NCBI RefSeq assembly: GCF_907164915.1
Contig: NC_061866.1
Location: forward strand, 39,744,320-39,808,319
Length of the DNA: 64,000 bases
Direction of reading: 5' to 3'
Source: Impatiens glandulifera
Lineage: Eukaryota; Streptophyta; Magnoliopsida; Ericales; Balsaminaceae
Shown: positions 59,324-64,000 of the stretch, one piece after another
How the letters are laid out: each line of letters begins with the position of its first letter
How positions within the stretch are numbered: the stretch's first letter is position 1
The notes under the pieces: generated by a model
What the model saw: the letters and a program-made list of their open reading frames with translations, nothing else
Told to the model about the DNA's origin: nothing
The model's database searches: none
Program-made: the position numbers and the translations under genes

Positions 59324-60648
59324 TGACAAGTTAATTAGTTTCAACGGCTGGGTACACTGGAATATGGTACTACATTTTTCTATCATGTGCTTAACTTTAT
59401 TTTCTTAGCTTTTTATTTTATTTTGTTGAACATATGCTCAGTTACTCTTTGTTTGTTACAATTTTTGGGTTATAGATCTACTTATACTGTTTGGTGATGA
59501 TGGATTGATAGGTTTGAAGAGTTATTTGTTTGGTTGATGATACTATTATTATTGTAGGATAAACTCTAATACTTTCAAATTATTATTTTATCAAATTTTG
59601 ATTTGACTGATATAAGTAAGTCATTTGGAATAAGTGTGTTTAATTTTATGTTACTATTTAGGGTTTTTTGGGTTTTAAAAAGATATTTTTTTTTATAAAA
59701 TAGTGGGTTATTTAAGACTTTTTAGAATAAATTATTAAATTATATTTTTTAGAATAAATTATTAAAATGTTTTTCAAAATTAAAATTAAATTTCATAAAT
59801 AAAATAATATTAATTAATTAATTTATTTATTTTAATTAATAAATAAATAATTTTATGATAAAATAAAAGATTTATTACAAATTCTTTTTTAAATTAAAAA
59901 AACCTAAAATATCTAATCTTTAAGTCTCCTTCTGCATGCATGTAAAGTAGTTTTCTACCCACTAGTTTGACTTTATATGATTGGATCATGTAGACATTCA
60001 CACTATTCAATAAATTTATATTTTAGAAAAAATAATAATTTATTATTATTAAATATAAAAATATTTTTTAATTTAGTTGAAAATATTATTTTATAATTAT
60101 CACTTTTAAAATTATAATAATTTTTAAAAATTATGAATTAAAAGTTGAGTGTAGTTTTAATAATATTTAATATAAAATTTGTGATTGAATTTGATAAAAT
60201 TTTATTTTTAAGATAAAGTGAATGTAATTTTTTATATTAAAATAAATATTTTTAATTAAATTTTCTTTATACAAAAAAAAATTGTTAGTATCAAATAAAT
60301 AAATATTATTATAGAAACTAGTAACCTAGCTACTTACTAACAAATTATTATTTCAAGCTTAAAAAAATTAAATTAGAATGAATTACAGTTAATTTTAATA
60401 TATCTTGCTATTTTAATATCCAAATTTTAATGTTATTAATTATACTATTTAAAAAACTTTAAGATGCATAAATAAATATATACGAAGTTATAAAATAATA
60501 AAAAATAAAATTTTTATTAAATATTTTATACATTTAAATAAATATAAAAAAATAATTTAAATTTATCATTTATCTTTCTAGATTATCATTATTTTAAATG
60601 CATTAACTAGTTTTAAAAATTACTTAAAATAAATTTTGGTAATATATT
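59324..60648. other. AT-rich region downstream of F-box copy C
   Basis: Non-coding, nearly identical to unit B up to 60648. Sequence equivalent to unit B 39667-42005 is missing after that point. Confidence 0.5.
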
Positions 60649-61459
60649 ATGAATCTTATAGATATTCAAACTCAAGATGGAAAGAACTTGAATAACTTGA
60701 TGTTGAAGACGAGACTGTGAAATATTGATATTATATTTTTCAAACTTGATAAACTCGTGAGTATTAAAATTTATCAAATTACAAGATGACAGCGTGTTGA
60801 CTGATAAACCAACGAATAAAGTAGAATCCAATTAGCGTTGAATGATGGGGTGAAACAATAACTAAAAGAACTCTTATGTTACTCATGAGTGTTGACATCC
60901 CTTCATCAATAAGATAACAATGTGTTGACTGATAAATTAGAGAAAAATGTAGATCCAATGGGAGGATCATGCTAGAGTGAAATAACAACTTAAACTACTC
61001 TAATGTTACTCGTGAATGTTGAAATCCATCTAACGATAGAATGACAATGTGTTGACTAAATAACCATAAAAAAATATCATATGATTGGATTAAGACGAAA
61101 AAAATATGGACATTGACTGTTAGGGTAAATAACAACAGAAAAAACAACTTAGAGGATATGATAGCCGGAGAATAAAAAGCATCAACAAAAATATTTAAAG
61201 GAAAAAATATTATTAAAAAATATAATATATTAATAAATTTATGAGAGCCCTCCATCAATAACTATGACTTGGTGTGCTCAATAATGAAAACAATGCTCTA
61301 ATATCATGTTAGAATAAAGAGATTGTATTGGATGATATTGTTTTTTAGAATATAGAGAAGAATTGTAGTGATTTTATATAGAATTATATAGGTTAGGTCT
61401 AATATATAAATATTATATTAGAATTATAAGAAAACTAATAAAATAATTATATTATCACA
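60649..61459 (-). mobile_element. TRIM-like element, unit C, left LTR deleted
   Basis: Begins inside the element (attatgaatcttatag) because of the 2.3-kb deletion. The interior repeats, degenerate primer-binding site (61295-61306) and right terminal repeat (61307-61459) remain. Confidence 0.55.
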
Positions 61460-62249
61460 ATTTATAATATTATAATAATATCATAAAGAATGCCAATTTA
61501 TCATCGAACTATAACGGAATATTTAAATATATCACTGAATTAATTTTTGTTCATTCATAGGAATGTAGTTGAGTTTAATGTTCATCTATGTCACTAGTTA
61601 ACAAAACATCCAAGTTCGTTATTTTTTCCGTTAAATGATAACACATGAAATTGACATATATTTTTTAAAATTAATATATATATATATATTATATTATATT
61701 TATTTTTATTCATAATTCTAAATAATAAAACTTTTACATTTTCAGATACATTAACCAAACAACCTATATATTTTGATAAGCATTAACAATAATGCACTTT
61801 TTTTAAATTAATTTATTTTCAACATTTATTTTTATTAACATTCCTAAATAAACAAACAACTTTTACCTCCCTCATTCTTTTTATTACCCTTATTCACTAA
61901 AAAGTCACAAAATAAACTAAAAACATACATACATAACATTAATAAAAAAATCATATAATAACATCATAAATTATATAGCAGCAAAATACATCCTTCTATA
62001 GATTCCAAATTCAAAATAATGCACTCATTACATACATCTATCCATACATCTACTCAAATTCTAATACTTCATTCGTTACATACACCTATCCAAATTTAAA
62101 AATCTAGCTCCTTACAAAAACTTCATATATCAAAACCTACCAATTCACTTAGTAAGTTTGTCTTTTCTAAATAATTTTCTTTTTTTTCATTGACTGCATC
62201 TTGTAGTTGTCTAGTTGAAATAGTTGGTGTACATCTTCATATCAAGTCT
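61460..62249. other. AT-rich spacer, unit C
   Basis: Equivalent to 26279-27059 of unit A. Nothing recognised apart from a short (TA)n near 61676. Confidence 0.4.
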
Positions 62250-64000
62250 GAAGGCCTTATATCGTGTTGTAATTGAGTGGCACCAATAATAACTGATCCA
62301 CTTCTTAATCATCTACTTCCACCAATTTTTGCATCTCTATCTCTACCAATTCTTGTATCTCCACCTAAATGTGTAACTGTTCCAGTACCTATACCAATTA
62401 ATGTAATGATTGATAAAAAAAATTATGATTTTAAAATATATAAACCTAAAATAATATCATAAGTTATAATTTTCTTAATATTACACAAAATATTCTGAAG
62501 TAGTCTAGAGAATTCTCCTTTTGAGGATTGCCTTTGTGAGAATGGTTATTGTGAGGATTTATCTTATGAGAATGGTCTTTGTGAGGACTGACCTTGTGAG
62601 AATGGTTGTTGTGAGGATTAGCCTTGTGAGAGTGTTCTTTGTGAGGACTAACCTTTTGAGAATGGTCTTTGTGAGGTTTGGCCTTATGAGAATGGTCTTT
62701 GTGAGGACTGGCCTTGTGACCATGGTGGTTATGGAACTTGTCCTTATGACTATGGTGGTTGTGGGACTTGTCCTTACGAAGATTGTCCTAGATAATTATC
62801 TTTGTGAGGATTTCCTTTGTGAGATTGGCCTTGTGAGAATGGTTGTTGTGAGGATTGGCCTTGTGAGAATGGTTATAATGATTGGCCTTAGGAGAATTGT
62901 ATTTGTGAGGACTAGCCTTGTGACCATGGTGGTTGTGGAACCTGTCCTTATTACCATGGTGGTTGTGGGACTTGTCCTTGCAAATATTGTCCTTGTGTGT
63001 GTATGTACATGCACAATCAAATTCTATAATTTAGGCATTAAATATTTTAAAATTAATATTTGTACATTAAATTACCTAAATCATCGTTTGGAGGAGAATT
63101 GACAATTCCATTACTAGCTATAGTATTGCATCCTTTTTGTTATGTCATTCTTTTCCACAATTAGTGCAATGCATTTTTCTTCTTCTTCTTGACCTTTTTC
63201 CATGAGATTATGGCTCTTCAAGAGTTCTCCTTCTATTTTTCATTGTCCTACCAAGTGGTCTCTCTTGTTTTGGTGGTAAAAAATTTCTCTTTAATATCAC
63301 TCTTCCAAAATTCTGGTCCTCTCAAAGTTTATATGTCAATTATGTATGCTTTGAGATAAGTATCCTTCTTATACCAATGAGAAATGTAATCTTCAATATT
63401 ATCACTTGAATGATAAATTTCACAAACAACATGTGTACAAGGAATACCTCTTATATTCTAAAGTCTACAAGAGCATTATTCATTGATAAGGTCTATTGTG
63501 TGTCAATGATCACCCTGAATTATTTCATAACATGTACTACCATTGAAATCCAAGTGGCATTCGTGATATCTAAATTTACTCAGCTCAGGTAGTTTTTTTA
63601 GCCTTAGGCGATATATTTTGATGTCATTTCTGAATTGATCTTGTCTTCCTTGAAATCTTTTTTGTGTCCATTAACCTGATCATTTCTAACATATTAAAAA
63701 TGGACTTTTCCCTTAGAATTAGAATCGATGCATTAAAAACCTCATATGTTGTTTTCAATTACATCACATTTGGGTATCTCTCGGATAAAGGCTTTAGTCC
63801 ATATTTTTTTCGGAACAGAAATAGTTCTTCTTGCAACACCCTCCATTAGTTGATCCAACTTTAGAATATTGACATTTCGTGGTTCTGGATATGTTAATTT
63901 TGCACAAGCCCAAATATGTAATTTAAGATCAGTGCCTTTTCATTTCTTTTACCAGTTAACATACTAGTGCCTCGCGCAAAACCTATGCTCAGCTTCGGGG
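62250..64000 (-). pseudogene. MULE transposase relic, unit C (cut by window end)
   Basis: Same order as unit A: Ser/Gln-rich tail minisatellite (about 62510-63005), broken CCHC knuckle, FLPPKQERPLGR, SWIM-like GIPCTHVVC (about 63390-63450), and the start of the MULE domain at the right edge. The N-terminal half lies outside the window. Confidence 0.75.

Larger units (their letters stand above)
46430..64000. repeat. Tandem segmental duplication, unit C (at least 17.6 kb, runs off the window)
   Basis: Begins with the same tttgtcgaagg and carries the full-length copia element and the two-exon F-box gene. A deletion of about 2.3 kb at 60648 removed the MITE and the left LTR of the TRIM-like element. 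The MULE relic is cut by the window end. Confidence 0.9.

Overview
This is nuclear DNA from a flowering plant. It is AT-rich and dominated by transposable elements: CACTA (En/Spm), Ty1-copia, MULE, a TRIM-like miniature retroelement and MITEs. The only convincing cellular gene is an F-box gene with a C-terminal F-box-associated region, present three times. An extra ORF between pol and the 3' LTR of the copia element recalls, from memory only, ORFs common in asterid (for example Gesneriaceae) retroelements. The lineage beyond 'eudicot' is a guess.

Layout. (1) Positions 1-8979 are a rearranged, decayed CACTA transposon. It has two tandem copies of a block (coding tail plus a palindrome array), then a truncated TNP2-type gene (DUF4218, DUF4216), a Transposase_24-type gene, a third palindrome array and the right terminus ending in CAGTG at 8979. 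(2) Positions 8980-10450 hold a left-truncated MITE-like repeat and a diverged, insertion-free relative of the sequence upstream of the F-box gene. (3) From 10451 to the end there are three tandem copies of one segment: unit A 10451-29875, unit B 29876-46429, unit C 46430 to beyond 64000. Each unit carries, in order: a foldback element with long inverted arms, a copia retrotransposon nested in it with a 5-bp GTTTT target duplication, the F-box gene about 335 bp past the 3' LTR, AT-rich spacer with a MITE, a TRIM-like element, and a minus-strand MULE transposase relic.

The order of events can be read from the sequence: foldback insertion, copia insertion and decay (many shared stop codons), segment triplication, then unit-specific changes. 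In unit A a 1.64-kb deletion removed the predicted 25-nt second exon of the F-box gene, and a conserved Tyr became Asn. In unit B 6.6 kb of LTR, gag and pol was lost and the extra copia ORF was amplified into three 1,076-bp repeats. In unit C 2.3 kb was lost, including the MITE and one TRIM LTR. Diagnostic variants make unit B a mosaic: C-like on the outside, A-like across the second half of the ORF array and the 3' LTR.

The most notable items are the palindrome arrays. The CACTA arrays are hairpins whose asymmetric loops alternate in orientation from unit to unit. The copia LTRs carry a separate dense array of TTAGACGT/ACGTCTAA palindromes. No prokaryotic system, CRISPR array, rRNA or tRNA gene was seen.
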